Positions 1 to 10,001 of a stretch of 64,000 bases of DNA are shown one piece after another (the stretch's first letter is position 1; each line of letters starts with the position of its first letter). The DNA is taken from assembly GCA_028554645.1 (NCBI GenBank), contig JAQOOI010000053.1, positions 62,001 through 126,000 of the forward strand, written 5' to 3'. The notes below the pieces were generated by a model. The model searched no databases, was not told the origin of the DNA, and worked only from the letters and a program-made list of their open reading frames with translations. A program made the translations under genes and the position numbers. This DNA is from Omphalotus guepiniiformis (lineage: Eukaryota; Basidiomycota; Agaricomycetes; Agaricales; Omphalotaceae).

Positions 1-21
1 ACCGTTTACGCTGCACTTGTC

Positions 22-2188
22 ATGGAACCCGAGAGTGCCCCAAGACTTCGCGGTCGGTATAGAGGAAAGGCCTGTAACAATTGCAGGTGCGTTTGGTCTG
101 GTCTCTCATGGTGTTTGTGCTTGGTATCTAACTTATCGGTATGAAAGACGACGAAAGACTGTATGTGTTTCTGATATCAAACAATATCTATCGATACTTA
201 CTGAACGTTATAAAGAAATGTGACGGGCTTCGACCGGCTTGTTCTCAATGTGTGCGAAGTGCAAGGCCTACAGAGGAATGCGAGTACCCAGATGGAAGTC
301 GATCGGAGACACAAGAGCTGGAAGAAAGCATACGTCGCCTCGAGATACGCATTCGTGAGCTTCAGGTACCTGAAGATGAGACGTCTGTCAGGCTACACGC
401 ACCATACACAAGTAGTTCATCGTCCTCGTTAGTGTAAGTATACGTATCTTCGATTGTTTATATGCATCTAATTCATCCGTATGCAGTGCAGCGACAGGTA
501 TGACAAGCTCCACACTGCGAATATCAGTCCCCAATTATGTTTTCAGTTTCTGGTACCCAGGGTTCATCTCGCTCGGGAGGTAGTTCAACATTAGAGGTAG
601 GTTATCTTGGGGCGTTCCTTGCTTCTACTTACAGAATTCGTTGATTTCCTTACAGGAACCGCCCCACTCTGTAATTGAGCAGCTGTAAGTATGGATTTGA
701 CCCGTGTGCGATAGTCCACTGACTCCAATACGGCAACAGAGTTGACTCATTCCTTCCTCATGCCCAAGATTTTGGATTTTTTCTGAACATCGCTAGGTTT
801 CGTACTTCGGCTTTGCTTCACCAACCTTCGGGTCATGTTTCTCGACCATGCATGGGTCTTCTCAGTACCGTGTATCTTCTCGGTCTTCATCTATCACAGC
901 GCTCGGAGCTTGGAGAGGAGCCTTCATTTCTCTCTCGCGCTCTGGTCGACGTTTCGAAGATCCTTTCTTCGTCGCATCCTCTCCGTATCACCCACTGTAT
1001 CCAAGCTGAGATTCTACTATCGACGTACTTTTTTCGTGCCGGAAGAATCTTGGAAGGGAAATACCACCTGGGAGCTGCGGTCTCTATCACCCTTGGCGCA
1101 AGATTGCATAAGATTCGCAGTGCGAATGATGCTCTTATATCTCCTATGCATCAACTTACAATTGCCAGTGAGCCGATGTTACCCCCTTTTCAAGATCAGA
1201 TTGAAGAAGGGGAGAGGATAAATGCGTTTTGGATGGCCTTTACGTTAAGTAAATGCTGGGGTATGGCTGATTCAATTCCAGAAGCAGTCGTCGATACACC
1301 TTGGCCGTTAGATATGGTCGGCTATGAAGAGGTAACGTATGTCTGCGCTCCTGTGTTGACGAAACACCGATTCCTTTTCTTAGAACATGTTACCGCAAAC
1401 TCTCCAAGGTGATGCTACGGTGCAGAAATTCATCGCTGGAGTGCCTTCCACCAACCTTAACGAATTCTCCACTGCAGCAATGTATGCGAAATCCTCTATT
1501 TTGCTAGCTCAAGCTGTATACGTGACAGTATCTTATTCTCCCAGTACGTCATCATTCGAATGGTTATTCCACAGATTTCATTGAACTAGTAACGCAGACA
1601 TGTCGACTGAACAGTTGAACCGCTTTGTAGCATCCGTGACCTCCTTGGACACTATCATAGAGACTTTCAAATCACACCTTCTTCCTATCGATCAGACGCA
1701 TCCGTCGTCTATTACGTTCGGCACAGTGTTCGCTAGTCATACAATAGCACACGTCGCAACGATTCAATTACACGCCATTCTAAGCAGCGGTAGCGCTCGG
1801 TCATCCCAGAAGACATTGTCTGCAGCAGAAGCGTGTGTCGATTTGATCAGGCAGATAGATACCAACGCGGTCCCTCAGTTGAATCCCCTCCTTGGAGTAT
1901 TATGGACCAGCGTTTGCCAAGTATTTATTCGAGAGATAACGAGAATACGTGCTCAGCGCTCTTCGTGGTCGTCAGATGTTGGCACATTAGTCGAACGAGA
2001 AGCGGACTCAATTCAGATGTTGGAAGAGACTTTTTCGGCTATGGGCACCTACGCAGTGCATTCGCCATTGATGGGTGAGTCTATTTTCTGAATGAGATTC
2101 CAGAGACGATGAGCTCATATCATTTTCTGGGTCGCTTCATGCAGCTCAACAGCTTGCGAAAGTCATAGAAACATATAGAACCAGCTAG
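22..2188 (+). CDS. Zn2Cys6 fungal-specific transcription factor
   Basis: A nuclear DNA-binding regulator, split by many introns. Exon 1 (22-86) starts at an ATG and ends in CNNC plus the first two bases of an Arg codon. A 13-base microexon (148-160) supplies RRKT. Exon 3 (216-433) continues KCDGLRPACSQC, so the joined reading gives a canonical CX2CX6C...CX2C binuclear zinc cluster. A short helical, possibly dimerising stretch follows (ELEESIRRLEIRIRELQ). The region around 813-1340 (LGAAVSITLGARLHKI, EEGERINAFWMAFTLSKC) matches the fungal-specific transcription factor (middle homology) domain. Exons at about 1387-1540 and 1600-2071 carry the C-terminal helical part. A last exon after an intron at about 2072-2142 ends at the TAG at 2186-2188. 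Exons between 434 and 800 are short and were placed only roughly. Target genes cannot be inferred. Confidence 0.8.
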
Positions 2189-2434
2189 ATGGAGCGCTGG
2201 TTTTAACGGTAATGAAGGGACGATGGATGAAGCTCCAAAACTTTGCAGCTCACTGGCTCTACCCCACTCACTAGATAATCACTAGACTACACAAATGAAT
2301 CTAGAAAGACAATAGATCTTACTTTATGATGTATCTCTAAAGAAAGCTAAAGAAAGCAATATAGGTACCTAGGTCAAGAAGGATCCTCGATGTGATTTCC
2401 CCTCTCTGTGCTACTAGTACTACTTTATGCACGC

Positions 2435-4090
2435 CTACGACAGATCTGCCACCCTCCTTCTAGTGCCCGCGATAGTAAGTTTCATACCGGCTTGCCTCAG
2501 ACACAGCAACGGAAGGAAGTCATAGTCAACAGCCGCCGCTTCCTTGACATCCAACGTTTCAAAATAGAACGCTACTGACTCGAGACAATTAACTCCAAGT
2601 TTGGAGGCATATGAGGGATTAGGAAGCCAACGTGATTGTACAAACTCGACGAGAGCTTCGGAACTAGGTGCATAGTCAGGAAGCATCGTCAGCTCAATCT
2701 TTCGTAGCTTGGGTAATAAGATTGGAGAGCCTCCATTCGTGAAGGTACAATCGTGTGAGATTTGAAGGGAGGTGATCAAGTGGTTTGTCATGATGCCGTT
2801 GGTCATATACTTTGATTGAGAAAGGGAGAGCTCTTCGATGGAGGGTAGAACTCGCAAAAAAGATATGAGGTCTTTTTCCGGAATAGGTATCCAGGAGAGT
2901 TCTAGCGACGTAAGTGTACATGACGAACGCATCACAAAATCCTCTGTTATGCGTGCCCATTGGTCGCTCCCTTCCGACTGCAGATCCTCATCATCCCAGG
3001 ACGCAAGGATCTTGAGCTCAGTCAATTGTGGAAGTGTGAATAATGCGATCGTGACTCCAACATCTCGACAATCAAGCACACCTGACAGACAGAGTGACTT
3101 CAGATGGTGCATTGTATGAGGCCCATCCCTGGCTCCTTCTGAGCCGTATTGAGGAGGAGACAAAACGAGACGTTGGACGTTTGAACAAGACATTATACAT
3201 TTCATGGCTTCGGAATGAGATGTAACAATCCCTATGTTCAACATCGATATATGCTTCCAACAAAGTCTGACACTGCACGGGAGAACCAGTAAGTTCAGAT
3301 GACGAAGCTTTGGTGATACGTCTATGTCGAGTGGCACCGAGATATGGCCTAAAGTCAATGACTCAAGGAGAGGGAGGTCCTTCATGAGAGGACGCAACTT
3401 TTCGACCATGAAAGTGGATAGGTATAGACTTGCATCTCGCCAACGATAAGAATGCCGACCAACAGCGAGAATGGTTGACAGAAGTACTTCAGCTTTTGGC
3501 CCACGTTCATCCATGTATGAGGAGGAGGACATATAGATATACAACGGCGCATCTTTCGATTTATCTAAAACCAGAAGGACGAATTCCGTGCAACTTCTCA
3601 GGGTCCTAGATGACACTGAATCGAAATCAACGCAGATTCGCGTCCAGAGTTGGGAGGTAGAGAATGCCAAAACCCTCCAGCTACTGCACACTGCAGCTAG
3701 GGTCAATGCAGGGCAGACTATATTGTCAGATATTGATATGTCGTCGCAACAATGAATGAATATCTCCCTCAAAATCTCCACCGGGATACGACGGCGCATA
3801 GGCGACAACAGTGAATTCCAAGCGTACGAGCACTTCTCCACGTACTTGCACTGGTTTTTCAATCCGATTAGTGCAGCCTTGTGCTCGTTCAGTTTCTCCT
3901 GTAGTTTTCGTATTTCAGTTTCGTGTCCTTGGATTTCTTCGGCCATGCTCCTAGCCTGGACGGATAGAAGTTCACAACCACGCTGGACGTCCGTGGGGGA
4001 GACTGTCCGTGAGTCCCACTGCGTCGTGTAAGGTGAGAGCTTGGAATGAAGAGCAGTGAACTCCTCGTCGTCGAACATTGAAATGGCCAT
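2435..4090 (-). CDS. F-box protein with N-terminal coiled coil
   Basis: An intronless 551-residue gene. Residues about 50-85 form a charged heptad-like helix (EIQGHETEIRKLQEKLNEHK). An F-box-type segment follows at about 95-150, containing the usual agaric pattern RRRIPVEILREIFIHCC, then CSSWRVLAFSTSQLWTRI. The rest is leucine-rich repeat-like (LPLLESLTLGHISVPL, LPQLTELKIL, LTSLELSWIPIPEKDL, LPSIEELSLSQSKYM). F-box proteins link a substrate to SKP1-cullin ubiquitin ligases. These coiled-coil F-box/LRR proteins are greatly expanded in Agaricomycetes, and no substrate can be named. The start ATG at 4090 opens MAISMFDDEEFTALH and fits the family architecture. The gene is transcribed away from the zinc-cluster gene to its left. 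Confidence 0.85.
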   Translation of the reverse strand: MAISMFDDEEFTALHSKLSPYTTQWDSRTVSPTDVQRGCELLSVQARSMAEEIQGHETEIRKLQEKLNEHKAALIGLKNQCKYVEKCSYAWNSLLSPMRRRIPVEILREIFIHCCDDISISDNIVCPALTLAAVCSSWRVLAFSTSQLWTRICVDFDSVSSRTLRSCTEFVLLVLDKSKDAPLYIYMSSSSYMDERGPKAEVLLSTILAVGRHSYRWRDASLYLSTFMVEKLRPLMKDLPLLESLTLGHISVPLDIDVSPKLRHLNLLVLPCSVRLCWKHISMLNIGIVTSHSEAMKCIMSCSNVQRLVLSPPQYGSEGARDGPHTMHHLKSLCLSGVLDCRDVGVTIALFTLPQLTELKILASWDDEDLQSEGSDQWARITEDFVMRSSCTLTSLELSWIPIPEKDLISFLRVLPSIEELSLSQSKYMTNGIMTNHLITSLQISHDCTFTNGGSPILLPKLRKIELTMLPDYAPSSEALVEFVQSRWLPNPSYASKLGVNCLESVAFYFETLDVKEAAAVDYDFLPLLCLRQAGMKLTIAGTRRRVADLS

Positions 4091-4217
4091 GAAACGTGAA
4101 CGCGTGAACGGTGCCGGTGAGATCTTGAGACTCGACAGTCAAAAACAGATTTGGCTGGCGAGAGCGGAGTCTTTGGCGGAGTTTCATTGAACGCTGACAG
4201 ATGCTGACTCATCATTC

Positions 4218-4835
4218 ATGCGTGAAAGCTCTGAAAATTTACGTGCCTCATCTTCACGCTTGCATAAACAGAGAATCCTATCCTGATTCTATCTCGAAAG
4301 CTGGGCCTATGTTGGGCGCTGAACTTGCCACCATGACACCACTGCAAGATATCGCAGATATAACGAGTCGCGGTTTCGAAGCTAGACGGCCGCGATGTGG
4401 GCATTCCCTTCTCGAGAAATCCAGATCTCTTGAAGGAACAGGCAATCAAGCAAGCTGAAGCAAGGCTCGCGGTCGCCAATGCCGCTGCGTACCCAAAGCT
4501 CGGAAGTGTGGGACTTTGTATGAGTCATGTCGACACTTTTTCACAAATCTCTCTTAGTGCTGATTCACGGACCAATTTCGCTCATAATTTAGCCTCTTCA
4601 TCGGGCACAAGGATATTTAACGGTGATTATGGAGCAACATGTCTATCCATGTGACGTGCTTTGATATTGCTTTCTCGCAGATACATTTGGCGGTTATTCT
4701 TCAAACGAACGCGCATTAAGTCTTCGGAATCGATTCAGCTCTGATGATGGCTTGGCGGCTAAGCTATCTGTTTCTCGTGGGCTGCCTGTTCAACAATTCC
4801 GGAGGCTCTTGCGTGCTCTGGACAGGCACTATTGA
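4218..4835 (+). CDS. Hypothetical protein or gene remnant
   Basis: I do not recognise this protein. The best coding stretch is at about 4385-4640. It reads GRDVGIPFSRNPDLLKEQ, then IKQAEARLAVANAAAYPKLG, then a polar Ser-rich segment. A likely intron (about 4642-4680, ending CTTTCTCGCAG) joins it to a last exon reading FGGYSSNERALSLRNRF and ending GLPVQQFRRLLRALDRHY with a TGA at 4833-4835. An upstream ATG at 4218 (MRESSENL) could be exon 1 if an intron ends at about 4385, but that joint is weak and other frames are stopped. It may be a short real gene or the 3' remainder of a longer one. It lies 140 bases upstream of the first AA9 gene. Confidence 0.35.
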
Positions 4836-4973
4836 GAAGAGGTGGTTGTTCGGAAGGTGACTATCCGAATATGAGCCAAACTGTAATGCCCAGTGGATCC
4901 ATTTATGAGCGAGGAGCCGATTCCTAGTGGAATCGCACCCTTGGCCATCTAAAGCTTGTATCAAGTGCTCGAC

Positions 4974-6264
4974 ATGCAACTTCGCCGGAATCAACTTCTG
5001 TTGGGACTGCTCGCTGTTGCAGTCCGTGTCTCCATAGCTCATTGTAAGGACAGGATACTCTCGCCCTCTTTTCTTCATCTCATAACCTTCACACAGACAC
5101 GCTTCCGGACCTGATCGTCAACGGTACAACTACAGCGGATTGGCAGTATGTCCGCGAGACGGCTAACCATTACAGTAATGGCCCGGTGAGTAAACATTCT
5201 TATGGACTTTTTCTCTTGGTCTCCGACACCACCATAGGTGACCGACGTCACAAGCGATGCGATCCGCTGTTATGAGCTAGATTCGACTTCTGCTGGAAAC
5301 GCCGATATCGCCACTGTCGCTGCTGGTTCTACTGTTGGATTCAAAGCAAATCAAGCCATGTATCATCCCGGTGTAAGTACTATTCGTATTTTTTCCATTT
5401 TTCATCGTTCACGACGTTGCTTTTTAGTATTTCTCGGCGTATATGTCGCCTGCAAGTCCGACCGCAAACTCCAACGACGCAGGGCTGCAAAGCACATGGT
5501 TCAAGATATGGGAATGGCTTCCGTCGTATTCTCCAAGTACAGGCATGACATTCCCTTCACAGAGTCAGTGTCTCAGCTACCTGTTATGCTCGCAGCTGAC
5601 AGGATCCGTCAAATAACAGATGTTCCGCAAATTACCTTCGAGATTCCTAAGAATACTCCCAACGGGTTCGTTTAATAGCTTATTTCATTCAAGTTCACGC
5701 AGCTAATTTGGCTTTACATCTCAGCCAATACTTACTTCGAGGTGAGCAGAAGAAAGTTCGTTATGTGCACATGATTCGAAGTATACCTCCTTCACAGCCG
5801 AACAAATTGCCCTACATGCAGCGAGCAGTGTCGGTGGCGCGCAAGTGAGTTTGATTTCTTAGTCGCTCCTCGATGTCAACGTCTGAGACTGTTCCCGCCG
5901 TATATAGTTTTATTTGTCCTGTGCACAAATCAACGTCGTCGGTGGTGGTTCGGGTACCCCTGGTCCTACAGTATCCTTCCCTGGTAGAATCCACTTCTCT
6001 TGTTTCTGTTCTCTACTTACACAAGATACATCGTAGGAGCATACAAGGCCACGGATCCCGGTATCCAACTTAGTATGTCGAGAAGCTTCTACGTGCTATG
6101 TGCAGGAAAACTGATTCATCATTACGCGCAGACATTTACAGTTTGCCTGCAGGATACGCCGGTTATCAAGCTCGTGAGTATTACGTGCGTGCCAGTCTAT
6201 CCAGAAATCACCTAATTTTTGCCAATTGTTGCGTTCAGCCGGACCCGCGGTATGGAGCGGTTGA
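4974..6264 (+). CDS. AA9 lytic polysaccharide monooxygenase, copy 1
   Basis: A secreted copper enzyme that oxidatively cleaves cellulose or related glucans. The signal peptide ([22 protein letters not shown]) is followed directly by His, the expected N-terminal ligand of the copper histidine brace. That His lies at the end of exon 1 (4974-5043), and exon 2 resumes at 5097 with [10 protein letters not shown]. The second ligand region reads ANQAMYHPG then YFSAYMS. The axial Tyr and the conserved Gln are in [13 protein letters not shown], joined across an intron near 5847-5910. The protein ends AGYQAPGPAVWSG with TGA at 6262-6264. It has about eight introns, no CBM1 and no linker, so it is a catalytic module only, about 230 residues. 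It is the upstream member of a tandem pair with the gene at 6942. Confidence 0.9.
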
Positions 6265-6941
6265 ATACTCTTCGTGAAGTTTCGGTGTGGCAGGGTCGAA
6301 ATCAGAATACAAGGATCAATGTGTACAGTACAATACTGGCCCGGAATACACGTTTTGATAGTACTTTTCAAGGTCATCCAGGATTAGCGAAATATCAATG
6401 GAGCGATTAGAAATGACTGTACACTGAATGACTGTACAGTGTACAGTCGGAAACAACCAAATTACCATTGCTGAGTACTGAGTACTGACCCTAGGTTCTA
6501 CGGTTCAACGTCGGAAACAACCTACTCATGGCTCCAATGGATGTTCCATGCCGATTTGAAGTTGTACATCTTCTAACTTCATCCCTTCCGTGCCTTGGAG
6601 AAGGTCTTCTAATATTAGATGGGCTTTAACGTCTATGCTTTCGGCAAGCTATTTCGGTCCTCCTGTTCAATAGGTCATTAGACATATGAACATACCTATC
6701 TAATAATAGTAAGTCTTCTTTCCGTACAATAATCCGTTAACGGCTGGGTTAGTGTCGCGTTAGATTGACCTTACTCATCGTCATTCAATGTTCAGCTTAC
6801 TATGGGATGAACTTCGGTTGATACGCATTCAGTACTATATCTGATAGCTTCAAAGCATTGAAGCGCTGGTGGAATAGTTAAAAGGGGCTCATCCGTTCTC
6901 AAAATTTCAGGACACTTTTTATCGTTGTCAGCCTAAAAACG
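6265..6941. other. Intergenic region between the AA9 genes
   Basis: It holds the 3' flank of AA9 copy 1 and the promoter of copy 2. A perfect 12-bp inverted repeat lies at 6415-6448. The string GTCGGAAACAACC occurs twice, near 6446 and 6511. I see no coding exon here. Confidence 0.6.
6415..6448. repeat. 12-bp perfect inverted repeat with 10-bp loop
   Basis: GACTGTACACTG (6415-6426) and CAGTGTACAGTC (6437-6448) are exact reverse complements separated by 10 bases. It lies about 150 bases after the AA9 copy 1 stop codon, so it could be a 3'-UTR hairpin or a regulatory palindrome. The function is unknown. Confidence 0.6.
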
Positions 6942-8247
6942 ATGTACCTTCGTGCTTCTGTGTCTTTTGCTTTGTCTGCGGTTGCGTTGACGCCCCTCGT
7001 GGCTGCTCATTGTATGTACCTCCCTACCATATGTTCCTTTAGACTGACTTCTAGTTGAACGTTCTTCAGATACACTCCCAGACTTGATCAATGAGGGAAC
7101 CGTGACTCAAGACTGGCAATACGTTCGTATGACTGCGAACTTTGATTCCCAAGGGCCGGTAAGTAACTCTCTCGTCACGTCATATCAGTCACTATACAAC
7201 ATCTAACTTCCATGGAATTAAAGGTGACGGATGTAACTAGCGACGCAATTCGCTGCTACGAGGTAAATTCAACCTCAAGTACTACAACCAATGCCGCTTC
7301 AATCGCAACTGTCACTGCCGGCTCAACTGTTGGATTCCAAGCTGATAATGACTTCTACCACCCTGGTGTGCGTACCCCTTTGCTTTCCGAGTTATCTGAT
7401 ACAAAAACTCAGCAATCTTTTCAATCAATAGTATTTCTCCGCATACATGTCCGCTGCAAGCCCTTCTGCGGACTCGGAGAGTGCTGGTCTGGAAAGCACT
7501 TGGTTTAAGATTTGGGAATGGTCTCCAACGTACTCTCCTAGTACTGGACTGACATTTCCACCTACAAGTCAGGACTCCTTCATTCGTTCTCAGTCAGTTG
7601 TATGTACTAACTGTCCTTTTAGCAATCAACCAAATAAACTTCACAATCCCAGCAGCTACTCCTAGTGGGTCAGTATCCTATCCCTTGTATGTTTGATGGC
7701 TGTTTTGCTTATGCTGCCATTGTTCTTCTCAAATAGCCAATACCTTCTGAGGGGTGAGATTTTAAATCAAGTCGGTTTTTGAGTCTAGCACTAATTCAAC
7801 AAAACAGGTGAACAGATTGCTCTTCATGTTGCTAGTTCAGAAGGAGGAGCCCAAGTATGTAAAATAGATTTCACTTCTACATCTATTCTGAAATTTTCTA
7901 GTTCTATCTCTCTTGTGCTCAAATCAATGTTGTAAATGGTGGAGATGGAACCCCAGGACCCACTGTATCTTTCCCAGGTAACTCACTAGCATCTTCTTTC
8001 TTTCTCTGGTTTAGAATTTCTGATGTAATAATGAATTTAGGAGCATACAGTGCCACTGATCCTGGCATTCTCATCAGTCAGTCAATCTTTTTCTAATTGC
8101 TTAATATAATCTTGACTCACATCACTAGACATCTATGATCTTCCTGCTGGATACTCTGGCTACCAAGCCCGTAAGTTGTTATTGTTGTCTTGTATCATGT
8201 AAGTACTAAAATATCCTAAAGCTGGACCTGCTGTATGGAGTGGATAA
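6942..8247 (+). CDS. AA9 lytic polysaccharide monooxygenase, copy 2
   Basis: Tandem paralogue of the upstream AA9 gene with the same exon pattern. The signal peptide (MYLRASVSFALSAVALTPLVAA) is followed by the mature N-terminal His, and the first intron splits the next codon at the same place as in copy 1. Exon 2 resumes YTLPDLINEGTVTQDWQYV. The second histidine region is ADNDFYHPG then YFSAYMSA. The Tyr/Gln motif is [16 protein letters not shown], and the C-terminus is AGYSGYQAPGPAVWSG with TAA at 8245-8247. It is a catalytic domain only, with no CBM1. All visible copper-site residues are intact, so it looks functional. From about 7600 onward, exons and introns alike become AT-rich and nearly free of CpG, unlike the first half. 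Confidence 0.9.
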
Positions 8248-8586
8248 GTTGACAGTAGTTCTTGGTATAACTTCTTAATGATATAACTCTACAAGATATT
8301 GTATGTACTGTTCTTTTCAAATCTAGTTTTTTATATATGCAAATGATTGTGATTGATGCAAGTGAAATGTGTAGTAGATATACGAATTTTAGATACATTG
8401 ATGTACTATATTATTTTGACAACTCATCACATGAATATTTGGATCTTACACCAACGTCATCCTCATTTTCACCTTCCTCAATCCTCTTTCCATTGTCAAG
8501 AGAAGATGGTGTTTGTGGTGTTACTGGGGAATCAACTAGCCCATGTTGGGTGGTAGAAGTGCGCTTCCCAATTTCATGAGCAACTA

Positions 8587-10001
8587 TCAGTGATGTAAAA
8601 ACATCAGACTTACAACATTGACCTCAATTGCTCCACTGTTGATCCCTTTAAATCTCAAGTTACTTAAGGGAAGTTGTGTGCCCATCTCAAACACATGTCC
8701 AAGATCATCCCGCAGGTCCTTCCGAGCATTCAATCTATATGATATGTTAGAACAAGATTCTTCAATGTATTGGATGAATGTCATACCCAACCATCATTGA
8801 ATTTGAATAGACTAAGTCAATATATTAGCCACCAGTCAATTTCGCAAACAAAGTTCATTTACCTTTCCCCAGACAAATGTATATCGTAAACCATATGACT
8901 GTGGAGTGTTATTATATGTGAATGACAGATTATGCTTTCTCGTGAACTCACAAGAGTCTGAATCTGATTTCATAGCTTGCAACTAGATCACATTTTTGTC
9001 AGTAAGAAAGGCATGAATGAGCGGGACAAAACCTTACAGTTATTAAAGATGAGACAGTAATTATACTGGGTTTATGGTCAGTTATACAGATACGTCCCTG
9101 TATCTTATGGAAAAACTCACCTTGTGAATACACCAGTTTCTATGAGAGTAGAGTTGTAGGAGGGATCAGTTGATTATCGCATCACCTAGTAAAGAAAACT
9201 GACGGATTGTCCACCAAATTAACCGATCAAGTAGTCGGGCAGTACTGAGAATCGACAAATCATTATCAGTGATTTAAGATAATCACCACGTAAAAAACCG
9301 ACTTACTTTCTAAACGCGCGCTTCCGCCGACGGTACAGGCTAACCACCAGAATAGAAGCCACAGCAACGTCGATGAATACGGTAATTCCGAGAAGCATAG
9401 AGCACAACCATCCCCACTGGCTATTGAACTCGGCGATTGTAGGAGATTTGAACATCAACGCTACAAGGATGAAGCTTCCGATGACATGGCAAGCGGCTAA
9501 GAAACAAAGAACGAGAGGAACATATATGGATCCTAGCACAAGGCGGACACGATTGGTGTAGAAAAGCTATCATTTTTGGTCTTTCAATTACTTTCTGTTC
9601 AGTGATACCTAATGAAACGTGACCGTACCTGAACCGCGACTGTTAAAGGAGAGGCGAATGCGATAATTAGGTCGATTCCAGCTGGTAGTTTGGCCAGTTT
9701 GTCAGGATCGCCATACCAAACAATCGCGGCGACGTAAATTGCTTGGGTTGTGCATATAGTGTGCCCAAGCTCAAGAAGCCATACAAGGGCGACCTGGGAA
9801 AGAGATATAAGTTATCGTTGATATGAACGTAGCGTTCGGTGGTGAGCTTACCAACAACTTCAACGGCTTTGCGTCCGTCGTGTATGTCTTATAGTAGATA
9901 TGTACTTGAACTGTGAGAATACCGAACAGATATATGGATATGAACGTCCCAACTAGTAATGCCCCTAGTGTGGACTCAGCTGCTGAAGTGGCAGAAGACA
10001 T
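8587..10001 (-). CDS. DUF6534-type multi-pass membrane protein
   Basis: Exon 1 starts at 10001 (MSSATSAAESTLGALLVGTF) with a first membrane helix (FISIYLFGILTVQVHIYY). Exon 2 (about 9660-9800) carries VALVWLLELGHTICTTQAIY and a helix ending SPLTVAVQ. Exon 3 (about 9303-9560) reads FYTNRVRLVLGSIYVP with two or three more helices, ending RRRKRAFRK. The order of helices and the WLLELGHTICTTQAIYV string match the DUF6534 family of Agaricomycetes, which is of unknown function. Shorter exons downstream give RLLDRLIWWT, ETGVFT and LNARKDLRDDLGHVFEMG. The last is the usual C-terminal motif. The linking segments fit the family poorly, so the 3' part may be degenerate or mis-spliced by me. Confidence 0.65.
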
